The position numbers were made by a program, and so were the translations under genes. This document shows positions 35,433-43,118 of a stretch of DNA of 64,000 bases, in pieces. How positions within the stretch are numbered: position 1 is the first letter of the stretch; every line of letters starts with the position of its first letter. This DNA comes from Janthinobacterium sp. 1_2014MBL_MicDiv (GTDB lineage: Bacteria; Pseudomonadota; Gammaproteobacteria; Burkholderiales; Burkholderiaceae_D), in the NCBI RefSeq assembly GCF_001865675.1, contig NZ_CP011319.1:4030001-4094000 (forward strand), written 5' to 3'. Below the pieces are notes generated by a model that saw only the letters and a list, made by a program, of their open reading frames with translations, searched no databases and was not told the origin of the DNA.

Positions 35433-37352
35433 TTACTTCGCCGAGTTAAGCAGCAACTCGTTCAGGCGCTTGACGAAACTGGCCGGGTCGGCCAGCGAGC
35501 CGCCTTCGGCCAGCATGGCCTGGTCGAACAGGATGTTGGCCCAGTCGCCGAACTTGCCGCCTTCCACATCCTCGTATTTCAGGCGCGTCACCAGCGGGTG
35601 GTTCGGGTTGATCTCCAGAATCGGCTTCGATTCCGGCGCGCTCTGGCCCGCCGCCTTCAGCATGCGCAGCAGGTTGCCCGACAATTCGTTTTCATCGGCC
35701 ACCAGGCAGGCTGGCGAATCGGTCAGGCGGAACGTCACGCGTACGTCCTTGGCCTTGTCGGCCAGCGCGGTCTTCATCTTGCCCACCAGGTCGGCGTACG
35801 AGGATTCCGTTTCTTCGTGCTCTTTCTTTTCCGCCTCGTCTTCCAGCGCGCCCAGGTCCAGGCCGCCCTTCGCCACGGACACCAGTTCCTTGCCTTCGAA
35901 ATCCTGCAGGAAGGACAGCATCCATTCATCGACGCGGTCCGTCAGCAGCAGCACTTCGACGCCCTTCTTGCGGAAGATTTCCAGGTGCGGGCTGTTCTTG
36001 GCGGCGGCGTAATTGTCGGCCGTGACGTAGTAAATCTTGTCCTGGCCTTCCTTCATGCGCGCCACGTAGTCGGCGAACGAGGTGATTTGTTCGTCGCTGT
36101 CGTTGGCCGTCGAGGCAAAGCGCAGCAGCTTGGCCAGGCGCTCCTTGTTGGCCGCGTCCTCGCCGATGCCTTCCTTCAGCACCTGGCCGAATTCCTTCCA
36201 GAAGACGGCGTACTTGTCCTTCTTGTCCTGCTCGTCCGCATTCGCCAGTTCCTCCAGCATGCCCAGCACGCGCTTGGTCGAGCCTTCGCGGATGACTTTC
36301 ACGTCGCGCGATTCCTGCAGGATTTCACGCGACACGTTCAGCGGCAGGTCGGCCGAGTCGATCACCCCGCGCACGAAGCGCAGGTAGGTCGGCATCAGCT
36401 GTTCGGCATCGTCCATGATGAAGACGCGCTTGACGTACAGCTTGATGCCGCCGCGCTTGTTGCGGTCCCACATGTCGAACGGCGCCTTGGCCGGAATGTA
36501 CAGCAGCTGCGTGTATTCGCTGCGGCCTTCGACGCGGTTGTGCGTATGCGTCAGCGGTGCCTGGAAGTCGTGCGAGACGTGCTTGTAGAATTCGTCGTAC
36601 TGTTCCGGCGTGATGTCGGCCTTGTTGCGGGCCCACAGGGCGCTGGCCTGGTTGACGGTCTCGAATTCGTCTTTCAGGACGGTTTCTTTTTTCTCTTCGT
36701 CCCACTCTTCCTTCTGCATCACGATAGGCAGCGAGATATGGTCCGAGTACTTGCGGATGATGGATTTGATCTTCCAGCTCGACAGCAGCTCGTCCTCGCC
36801 TTCGCGCAGGTGCAGGATGATGTCCGTGCCGCGCGACGGCTTGTCGATCGATTCGATGCTGTAATCGCCTTCGCCGGCCGATTCCCAGCGCACGCCTTCG
36901 GAGGCGTCCACGCCGGCGCGGCGCGTTTCGACGGTGATCTTGTCGGCGACGATGAAGCCGGAATAGAAGCCCACGCCGAACTGGCCGATCAGGGCCGCGT
37001 CCTGCTGCTGGTCGCCCGACAGCTTGCCGAAGAATTCCTTGGTGCCCGACTTGGCGATCGTGCCCAGGTGCGAGATCGCCTCGTCACGGGTCATGCCGAT
37101 GCCGTTGTCGGAAATGGTGATGGTGCGCGCATCCTTGTCGAAGCTGACCTTGATCTTCAATTCGTGATCGTTGCCGTACAGGGCGTCGTTATCGATCGCT
37201 TCGAAGCGCAGTTTGTCGGCCGCGTCGGACGCGTTCGAGATCAGTTCGCGCAGGAAGATTTCCTTGTTCGAGTACAGGGAATGGATCATCAGGTGCAGCA
37301 TTTGCTTCACTTCGGTCTGAAAACCCAGGGTTTGCTTTTCGGAGACAGCCAT
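35433..37352 (-). CDS. htpG: Molecular chaperone HtpG (Hsp90)
   Basis: The 639-residue Hsp90 homologue has the GHKL ATPase motifs [28 protein letters not shown] and [15 protein letters not shown], then the middle domain ([19 protein letters not shown]) and the C-terminal dimerisation domain. The full length and lack of an ER or organelle signal fit bacterial HtpG. GAGG precedes the ATG. Transcription should come from the sigma-32 promoter at 37393-37419, and a strong terminator ends it. Confidence 0.97.
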   Translation of the reverse strand: MAVSEKQTLGFQTEVKQMLHLMIHSLYSNKEIFLRELISNASDAADKLRFEAIDNDALYGNDHELKIKVSFDKDARTITISDNGIGMTRDEAISHLGTIAKSGTKEFFGKLSGDQQQDAALIGQFGVGFYSGFIVADKITVETRRAGVDASEGVRWESAGEGDYSIESIDKPSRGTDIILHLREGEDELLSSWKIKSIIRKYSDHISLPIVMQKEEWDEEKKETVLKDEFETVNQASALWARNKADITPEQYDEFYKHVSHDFQAPLTHTHNRVEGRSEYTQLLYIPAKAPFDMWDRNKRGGIKLYVKRVFIMDDAEQLMPTYLRFVRGVIDSADLPLNVSREILQESRDVKVIREGSTKRVLGMLEELANADEQDKKDKYAVFWKEFGQVLKEGIGEDAANKERLAKLLRFASTANDSDEQITSFADYVARMKEGQDKIYYVTADNYAAAKNSPHLEIFRKKGVEVLLLTDRVDEWMLSFLQDFEGKELVSVAKGGLDLGALEDEAEKKEHEETESSYADLVGKMKTALADKAKDVRVTFRLTDSPACLVADENELSGNLLRMLKAAGQSAPESKPILEINPNHPLVTRLKYEDVEGGKFGDWANILFDQAMLAEGGSLADPASFVKRLNELLLNSAK

Positions 37353-37392
37353 TTTTACCTCATAGTCTTGTGGATGGGACGGATTCTACGGA

Positions 37393-37419
37393 GTTGGGGA
37401 TTGTACAAGCGATTTCAAG
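37393..37419 (-). promoter_or_regulatory. Sigma-32 (RpoH) heat-shock promoter of htpG
   Basis: On the minus strand CTTGAAA, a 13-bp spacer and CCCCAAC match the RpoH consensus (CTTGAAA-N13/14-CCCCATNT). The predicted start is about 35 bp upstream of the htpG ATG. Confidence 0.85.
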
Positions 37420-37450
37420 AGCCCCCGCCGAATGTCCTGAAATGTGCTGT

Positions 37451-38893
37451 TTACCCGAGTTCGCGGTCGAAAAACGCCCAGACGCGCTCGTCCTGCACGG
37501 TGGCCAGGTTCAGGCGCATGAAGGTCGACGGCAGCTGGCGCGGCGAAAACAGGCTGCCCGGCCCCAGCACCAGGCCTTCGGCCAGCGCCTTCTCGGCCAG
37601 CATATTGGTGTCGCGGCCCGCATCGGCCCAGACGAACATGCCGGCCGGCGCCGGCTCGAAACGCAGGCCGGCCCGCTCGATGCGGCGGTACGTCCCCTCG
37701 CGCACCTTGTCGAGCCGCGCGCGCAGGCGTTCGGCATGCTTGCGGTACAGGCCCTGCGACAGGATCTTGTACACCACGCGCTCGCCGATATCGCTGGTGG
37801 TGAGCGTGGCCAGCATCTTGCGGTCGGCCAGGCGCTGCGCCCATTCGGGCGAGGTGGCGATGAAGCCGACGCGCAAATTGGCCGACAGGCTCTTGGAAAA
37901 GCCGCCCAGGTAGATCACGCGGCGCAGCTGGTCCAGCGCGGCCAGGCGCGTGGCCGCCTGCACCAGGCCGGCGGCGCCCGGATGCATGTCGCAATAGATA
38001 TCGTCTTCGACGATGAGGAAATCGTGCTGCTCGGCCAGGCGCAGCACCTGAAAGGCCTTGGCCGCCGACAGCGAGCCGGAACCGGGGTTGTGCAGCACCG
38101 AGTTGATCACGTACAGCTTGGGCCGGTGCAGCGCCGCCATTTCGGCCAGCACGCCGATATCGGGGCCGTCGCCCAGGCGCGGGATGCCCACCACCTTCAT
38201 GCCCATGGCGGCAAAGGCGCCAAACATCAGCCAGTAGGCGGGATCGTCCACGAGGATGGTGTCGCCCGGACGCGTGAATTCGCGCGCCACCAGGTCCAGC
38301 GCCTGCATCACGCCCACCGTGGTGACGATCTGCTCGGGCGGGCAGGCGATTTCCAGGCTCGCCAGTTTCAGCTGCAACTGCTGGCGCAGGGGCAAAAAGC
38401 CCTGCGGCGTGCCGTAGCTGAGCAAATGCGCGCCGGGCTGGCGGCTGACATCGCGCAAGGCGCGCGCCACCAGGTCGCCATCGAGCCATTCGGGCGGCAA
38501 CATGCCGGAACCGGGCGCGGGCAGCGCGGGCGCCTGGCGGAACATATTGCGGATCAACCACACCACGTCGAACTTCTGCGCCGCCGCGTCCTCCGCGCCG
38601 CGCGGCTGCGGCACGGCCGTGTTCAGCGGCGAGCGCTCGCGCACGAAGAAACCGGCGCCGCGCCGCGATTCCAGATAATCGCGCGCCACCAGCTTGTCGT
38701 AGCTGGCCACCACCGTGGCGCACGATACGTTCAGGCTGGCCGCGCACTGGCGGATCGATGGCATGCGCGCGCCGCCGCGCAGCAGCTTGTCGTCGATGCG
38801 CGCCGCCAGCGAGCGCACGATCTGGTCGATCAGGGTTTCGCCCGAGGCGCGCGACAGCAAGGGCAGCGATGGTGATGCGGGTGTATTGCTCAT
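37451..38893 (-). CDS. MocR-type GntR/aminotransferase fusion regulator
   Basis: The 480-residue protein has an N-terminal GntR winged helix (LIDQIVRSLAARIDD, RMPSIRQCAASLNVSCATVVASYDKL) and a C-terminal fold-I aminotransferase domain with the PLP lysine in YLGGFSKSLSANLRVGF and the Asp in IVEDDIYCDMHPG. MocR regulators sense amino acid or vitamin B6 compounds through PLP chemistry. It is divergent from an EamA exporter gene, the usual target arrangement. Paired TACAGTA-type arms lie in the 126-bp gap. Confidence 0.92.
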   Translation of the reverse strand: MSNTPASPSLPLLSRASGETLIDQIVRSLAARIDDKLLRGGARMPSIRQCAASLNVSCATVVASYDKLVARDYLESRRGAGFFVRERSPLNTAVPQPRGAEDAAAQKFDVVWLIRNMFRQAPALPAPGSGMLPPEWLDGDLVARALRDVSRQPGAHLLSYGTPQGFLPLRQQLQLKLASLEIACPPEQIVTTVGVMQALDLVAREFTRPGDTILVDDPAYWLMFGAFAAMGMKVVGIPRLGDGPDIGVLAEMAALHRPKLYVINSVLHNPGSGSLSAAKAFQVLRLAEQHDFLIVEDDIYCDMHPGAAGLVQAATRLAALDQLRRVIYLGGFSKSLSANLRVGFIATSPEWAQRLADRKMLATLTTSDIGERVVYKILSQGLYRKHAERLRARLDKVREGTYRRIERAGLRFEPAPAGMFVWADAGRDTNMLAEKALAEGLVLGPGSLFSPRQLPSTFMRLNLATVQDERVWAFFDRELG

Positions 38894-38901
38894 ATGACCA
38901 T

Positions 38902-38943
38902 TACAGTATGTGGAATTATGCTGGAAAGTGTATTTGTACTGTA
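38902..38943. promoter_or_regulatory. Candidate MocR operator (inverted TACAGTA arms)
   Basis: TACAGTA at 38902-38908 and TACTGTA at 38937-38943 are perfect inverted copies 28 bp apart, in the gap between the MocR gene and the EamA gene. MocR proteins such as GabR and PdxR bind paired ACTGTAC-like half sites. Confidence 0.5.
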
Positions 38944-39019
38944 TTGCTATTCGGTTCTAGGATAGCACTACAGGGTGGATTAATCCACGCCTGCCCACCT
39001 CACCCGCACCAGGACACTC

Positions 39020-39931
39020 ATGCCATCGAATAGCACCGCCGCCGCCAGCCCCCCAACCCGCCTCAGCGCCGACCACAAGGGCCTGCTGCTGGGCCTGATC
39101 GCCGTCGCCCTCTTCAGCCTGACCCTGCCGTTTACGCGCATGGCCGTGGCCGAACTCGACCCCACGTTTGTCGCCCTCGGCCGCGCCTTGGTGGCGGCCT
39201 GCCTGGCCGGCCTGTGGCTGTGGCACCAGCGCGCGCCCCTGCCGCGGCGCGAACAATGGCTGCCGCTGGCGCTGGTATCGCTGGGCTGCGTGCTGGGCTT
39301 CCCCTGGCTGACCTCGATTGCCATGCGCAGCCTGCCCGCCTCGCACGGCGCCGTCCTCGTCGGCATCCTGCCGCTGGCAACGGCCGTCTTTGCCGTCTTG
39401 CGCGGCAAGGAGCGCCCTTCCCCCGGTTTCTGGCTGATGGCCGTGGCCGGCACGGCGCTGGTGGTGGCGTTCGCGCTGCGCCAGGGCGGTGGCAGCTTTC
39501 ACCTGGCCGACGTGCTGATGTTCGCCGCCGTGGTGCTGGGCGCGCTCGGCTACGCGGAAGGCGGGCGCCTGGCGCAAAGCATGCCGGGCCAGCACGTCAT
39601 TTCCTGGGCGCTGCTGCTGGCCGTGCCGTTCGTGCTGCCCGTGGTGCTGTGGAATGCCTGGCCGCAGCGCGCGCTGATGGCGCAGGCCAGCACGGCCGCC
39701 TGGCTGAGTTTTGCGTATATCTCCGTGTTTTCCATGTTTATCGGCTTCTTTTTCTGGTACCGCGGCATGGCATTGGGCGGCGTGGCCCGCGTCGGACAGA
39801 CGCAGTTGCTGCAGCCTTTCCTGACCTTGCTGGGCGCCGCCGTGCTGCTGGGCGAGCCATTGACGGGCGCCAGCCTGCTGTTTGCCGGCGCCGTGATCGC
39901 CGTGGTGGCGGCCGGCCGCAAGCTCAAGTGA
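39020..39931 (+). CDS. EamA/DMT family transporter
   Basis: The 303-residue protein has ten hydrophobic segments in two EamA halves (GLLLGLIAVALFSLTLPFTRMAV and SWALLLAVPFVLPVVLW...). The conserved end of the second half reads RVGQTQLLQPFLTLLGAAVLLGE. DMT exporters move amino acids or metabolites out of the cell; the substrate is unknown, but control by the divergent MocR regulator suggests an amino-acid-like compound. AGGA precedes ATG 39020. Confidence 0.9.
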   Translation: MPSNSTAAASPPTRLSADHKGLLLGLIAVALFSLTLPFTRMAVAELDPTFVALGRALVAACLAGLWLWHQRAPLPRREQWLPLALVSLGCVLGFPWLTSIAMRSLPASHGAVLVGILPLATAVFAVLRGKERPSPGFWLMAVAGTALVVAFALRQGGGSFHLADVLMFAAVVLGALGYAEGGRLAQSMPGQHVISWALLLAVPFVLPVVLWNAWPQRALMAQASTAAWLSFAYISVFSMFIGFFFWYRGMALGGVARVGQTQLLQPFLTLLGAAVLLGEPLTGASLLFAGAVIAVVAAGRKLK

Positions 39932-40004
39932 TGTCCGTTTGCAACGGCTGCGCGCGCGAAGTGGGCACAGCCGCTGGTAAGTCGTACTACAATACCGCAG
40001 CACT

Positions 40005-40034
40005 TTGACAGGCACCGTCGCATTGCCATACAAA
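40005..40034 (+). promoter_or_regulatory. Sigma-70 promoter ahead of a short leader
   Basis: A perfect TTGACA (40005-40010) is followed after 18 bp by TACAAA (40029-40034). Transcription from about 40041 would reach the terminator at 40069-40094, giving a transcript of about 55 nt unless the hairpin is bypassed. Confidence 0.6.
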
Positions 40035-40068
40035 GTACATACAAGCAAGTTCCCTTAACCAAGTTCGG

Positions 40069-40094
40069 GCGGCGCCTACCCGGCGCCGCTTTTT
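40069..40094 (+). terminator. Strong terminator or attenuator upstream of the aminotransferase gene
   Basis: GCGGCGCC (40069-40076) pairs with GGCGCCGC (40082-40089) around a 5-nt loop and is followed by T5. It lies 138 bp after the EamA stop but only about 30 bp after the predicted start site of the 40005 promoter, and 67 bp before the aminotransferase ATG. Confidence 0.85.
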
Positions 40095-40160
40095 CAGGAA
40101 CCGCCACAAGCGGACCATAAAAACCAGCCGGCGCAGCTCGGCATCTTCTGTGAGACTCGT

Positions 40161-41354
40161 ATGAAAATTGAAAATCCGAATCCGATCCAATGGCGCTTTG
40201 CCGAACGCGCGGACCAGCTGCAAAGCTCGTTCATCCGCGAAATCCTGAAGATCACGCAGCGCCCTGAAATCATTTCCTTCGCCGGCGGCCTGCCGTCGCC
40301 CGCCACCTTCCCCGTCGAGGAAATGAAGACGGCCTTCGACAAGGTGCTGTCGAACAATGGCAAGGTAGCCCTGCAATACGGCCCCACGGACGGCTACCTG
40401 CCGCTGCGCCAGTGGATCGCCGACTCCCTCTCGAGCCAAGGCAGCACCATCATGCCGGAACAAGTGCTGATGACATCCGGCTCGCAGCAGGCGCTGGACT
40501 TGCTGGGCAAGGTACTCATCGACGAAGGCAGCAAGGTCCTGGTGGAAACCCCCAGCTACCTGGGCGCGCTGCAGGCGTTCTCCGTCTACCGTCCCGAATT
40601 CGTTTCCGTCGATACCGATGACGAAGGCCTGGTGCCGTCGTCCGTCGACCCGCTGGCCGACGGCGCGCGCCTGCTGTACGCGCTGCCGAACTTCCAGAAC
40701 CCGACTGGTCGCAGCCTGTCCGTGGCGCGCCGCGTCGAGCTGGTGGAAACCTGCGCCCGCCACGGCCTGCCGCTGATCGAGGACGATCCCTACGGCGCCC
40801 TCAGCTACAGCGGCGAGCCGTACCCGAAAATGATCAACATGAATCCCGATGGCGTGATTTACATGGGCTCGTTCTCGAAAGTGCTCACGCCCGGCATCCG
40901 CCTCGGCTACGTGGTGGCGCCGATGCCGCTGGTGCGCCGCCTCGAGCTGGCCAAGCAGGCGGCCGACCTGCACACCTCGCAGCTGACGCAGATGGTCGTG
41001 CATGAAGTGATCAAGGATGGCTTCCTGGACCGCCATATCCCCAGCATCCGCAGCCTGTACGGCAACCAGTGCCAGGCCATGCTGTCGGCCCTGGAAGAGC
41101 ATTTCCCGGCCGGCGTCACCTGGACAAAACCGGAAGGCGGCATGTTCATCTGGGTCACGCTGCCGAAGCACATCGACGCCATGAAACTGCTCGATGAAGC
41201 CATCGCCAACAAGGTGGCCTTCGTGCCGGGCGCGCCGTTCTATGCGAACACGCCGGACACGCACACGCTGCGCCTGTCGTTCGTGACGGTGCCGCCGGAA
41301 CGCATCCGCGAAGGCATCGCCATCCTGGGCAAGCTGATCGCCGCCAAAGTGTAA
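40161..41354 (+). CDS. PLP-dependent aminotransferase, class I/II (2-aminoadipate aminotransferase/LysN-like)
   Basis: The 397-residue fold-I enzyme has ISFAGGLPSPATFP, YGPTDGYLPLRQWIA, SGSQQALDLLGKVLIDEG, PNFQNPTGRSLS, IEDDPYGALSY and the PLP lysine in YMGSFSKVLTPGIRLGYV. This set is typical of the KAT II/LysN subgroup, which uses 2-aminoadipate, kynurenine or branched and aromatic amino acids with 2-oxoglutarate. A role with the kynurenine genes 12 kb away is possible but not shown. Expression may be controlled by the promoter-hairpin unit upstream. Confidence 0.9.
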   Translation: MKIENPNPIQWRFAERADQLQSSFIREILKITQRPEIISFAGGLPSPATFPVEEMKTAFDKVLSNNGKVALQYGPTDGYLPLRQWIADSLSSQGSTIMPEQVLMTSGSQQALDLLGKVLIDEGSKVLVETPSYLGALQAFSVYRPEFVSVDTDDEGLVPSSVDPLADGARLLYALPNFQNPTGRSLSVARRVELVETCARHGLPLIEDDPYGALSYSGEPYPKMINMNPDGVIYMGSFSKVLTPGIRLGYVVAPMPLVRRLELAKQAADLHTSQLTQMVVHEVIKDGFLDRHIPSIRSLYGNQCQAMLSALEEHFPAGVTWTKPEGGMFIWVTLPKHIDAMKLLDEAIANKVAFVPGAPFYANTPDTHTLRLSFVTVPPERIREGIAILGKLIAAKV

Positions 41355-41365
41355 AACCGTTCGTC

Positions 41366-41390
41366 ACGCCCCGCCTGTCGCGGGGCGTTT
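41366..41390 (+). terminator. Terminator of the aminotransferase gene
   Basis: ACGCCCCGC pairs with GCGGGGCGT around a 5-nt loop 11 bp after the stop, followed by TT and G. The stem is strong and the T-run short. Confidence 0.65.
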
Positions 41391-41759
41391 GCCTCTGCCC
41401 TTGCTGCCACCCGGCACGCGTCTTTTCCTTCTAAAAACAGTCTTCCCGGCAACAACTTCGTGTATTTATTTTTAAAAATATCATAAATATAATGTTTTAC
41501 GCCGTCGTGGAGCATCAATTTTTCACCCAATAAATTGACAAAGCGGTATGATTCGCCCAAAGCGTCAGTTTTGAATCCGGTCAGCCTTTGACTTCACGTG
41601 TACAGCGCCGCTGTTCCGCAGTTTGCGGCCAGGGCAACACTCCCGGCACGCCCCTGCCCGACCGCCATCCGCGGCGGCCACGGCTTCCCGGGCTTCGGCA
41701 TCACCGAAAGTGCAGCAAACGCTGGCCCAGCGCAGCACATCCGAAAAAGGCCGGTAGCA
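41391..41759. other. 369-bp upstream region of the diguanylate cyclase gene
   Basis: The first half is strongly AT-rich (about 41458-41500, with TTTTTAAAAATATCATAAATAT), unlike the rest of the window. TTGACA at about 41536 lacks a spaced -10. The second half (41598-41759) is GC-rich and happens to be open in the cyclase frame (a GTG at 41598 would add 54 residues), but these show no domain, so I treat it as leader. No riboswitch class was recognised. Confidence 0.45.
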
Positions 41760-43118
41760 ATGAGTCCAGGCAGTGTGGGGTATCCCCAGCGGCGCGAAGC
41801 CGCCATTTTGATTGTCGATGATGCGCCGGCCAACCTTGAGCTGCTGCGCAAGCTCATGAGCGAACAGGGGTATCAGACCTATGTCGCCACGTCCGGCGAG
41901 CGGGCGCTGGCGATCGCCCAGCGCGCCCATCCGGACCTGATCCTGCTCGACGTGCTGATGCCGGACATGGATGGCATCGAAACCTGCCGCCGCCTCAAGC
42001 AGCACCCGCTGACGCAGCGCATACCGGTCATCTTCATGAGCGCCAAGACGGAAACGGAAGACGTGGTGGCCGGCTTCGACTGCGGCGCCGTCGATTACAT
42101 CAGCAAGCCGCTGCGCATGGCCGAAGTGTGCGCGCGCGTGCGCGCCCAGCTGCAAATCCGCAGCAACAATGAAACCCAGCAGGAGCAGGCCGAACGCCTG
42201 CGCACCATCGTCAACAACATGGCCGAAGGCTTGCTGATCATCGAGGCCGACGGCCGCATCCAGTACACCAATCCGGCCTGCGACCAGTACCTGGGCTACC
42301 GCGAAAACGAGCTGGCCGGGCGCTCGATCGGCGAGCTGCTCAGCCCCCTGGTGACGCAGGAATACCTCGATTACTTCGCCATGTATGCGGCCAATCCGGA
42401 GACGGCGCACAACCACGGCACGCGCGAAGTGGCGATCCGCCACCGCAATGGCGAGGCGCTGAGCATGGACCTGACCCTGACGCCCATGTATCTGCGCCAG
42501 CCCCTGTATATCGGCCTGCTGCACGACATCACGCACCACAAGCAGTCGGAAGACGCGCTGCAGCGCGCCGCCTACCTCGACCCGCTGACGAAGATCGCCA
42601 ACCGCCGGCATTTCGACAGCTTCCTGGAAAAAGAGTGGCAGCGCGCCGTGCGCGGCGGCAGCGCCCTATCGCTGGTGGTGCTCGATGTCGACCACTTCAA
42701 GCTGTATAACGACAGCCTGGGCCACCCGGCCGGCGACAGCTGCCTGCAGCAGGTGGCGCAAGCCATCGACGCGCATGCCTGCCGCTCGGGCGACCTGGCG
42801 GCCCGCTACGGCGGCGAGGAGTTCGTCATGCTGTTCGCCGACACGGACGCCGACAGCGCCCTGTCCCTGGCCGAAGCCATCCGCGCCCACATCGAGGAAC
42901 TGCAGCTGCCGCATCCGCGCTCAAGCACCTCGCCCTGGATCACCGTCAGCATCGGCGTGGCGACCATCCACCCGCACCAGCTGGACGACCGCGAAGCGCT
43001 GTTCGTCGCCGCCGACCGCGCCCTGTACGTGGCCAAGGAAGGGGGCCGCAACCAGGTCCGCGCCACGCATTCGGGCAGCACGGCCTGGGAAACCGTCAAG
43101 GCGATCGTCCTGCGTTAG
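41760..43118 (+). CDS. Response regulator diguanylate cyclase (REC-PAS-GGDEF)
   Basis: The 452-residue protein has a REC domain (AILIVDDAPANLELL; phospho-Asp in LLDVLMPDMDG; SAKTETEDVVAGFDCGAVDYISKP), a PAS domain (TIVNNMAEGLLIIEADGRIQYTNPA...) and a GGDEF domain with the intact signature RYGGEEFVMLF, so it should make c-di-GMP. An RxxD inhibitory site is not clearly visible. There is no partner kinase gene nearby. Its 3' end overlaps the convergent TonB receptor gene by 4 bp. Confidence 0.92.
   Translation: MSPGSVGYPQRREAAILIVDDAPANLELLRKLMSEQGYQTYVATSGERALAIAQRAHPDLILLDVLMPDMDGIETCRRLKQHPLTQRIPVIFMSAKTETEDVVAGFDCGAVDYISKPLRMAEVCARVRAQLQIRSNNETQQEQAERLRTIVNNMAEGLLIIEADGRIQYTNPACDQYLGYRENELAGRSIGELLSPLVTQEYLDYFAMYAANPETAHNHGTREVAIRHRNGEALSMDLTLTPMYLRQPLYIGLLHDITHHKQSEDALQRAAYLDPLTKIANRRHFDSFLEKEWQRAVRGGSALSLVVLDVDHFKLYNDSLGHPAGDSCLQQVAQAIDAHACRSGDLAARYGGEEFVMLFADTDADSALSLAEAIRAHIEELQLPHPRSSTSPWITVSIGVATIHPHQLDDREALFVAADRALYVAKEGGRNQVRATHSGSTAWETVKAIVLR

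Noticed and set aside
35418..37913. Antisense open frame of about 831 codons opposite htpG and the MocR gene
   Set aside because: It is a complement-strand shadow spanning two well-supported genes, with low-complexity His/Arg/Val composition and no motif.
41598..41759. N-terminal extension of the REC-PAS-GGDEF protein from GTG 41598, or a riboswitch in this region
   Set aside because: The extra 54 residues match no domain and precede a REC domain that begins normally; no conserved c-di-GMP or other riboswitch core was recognised.
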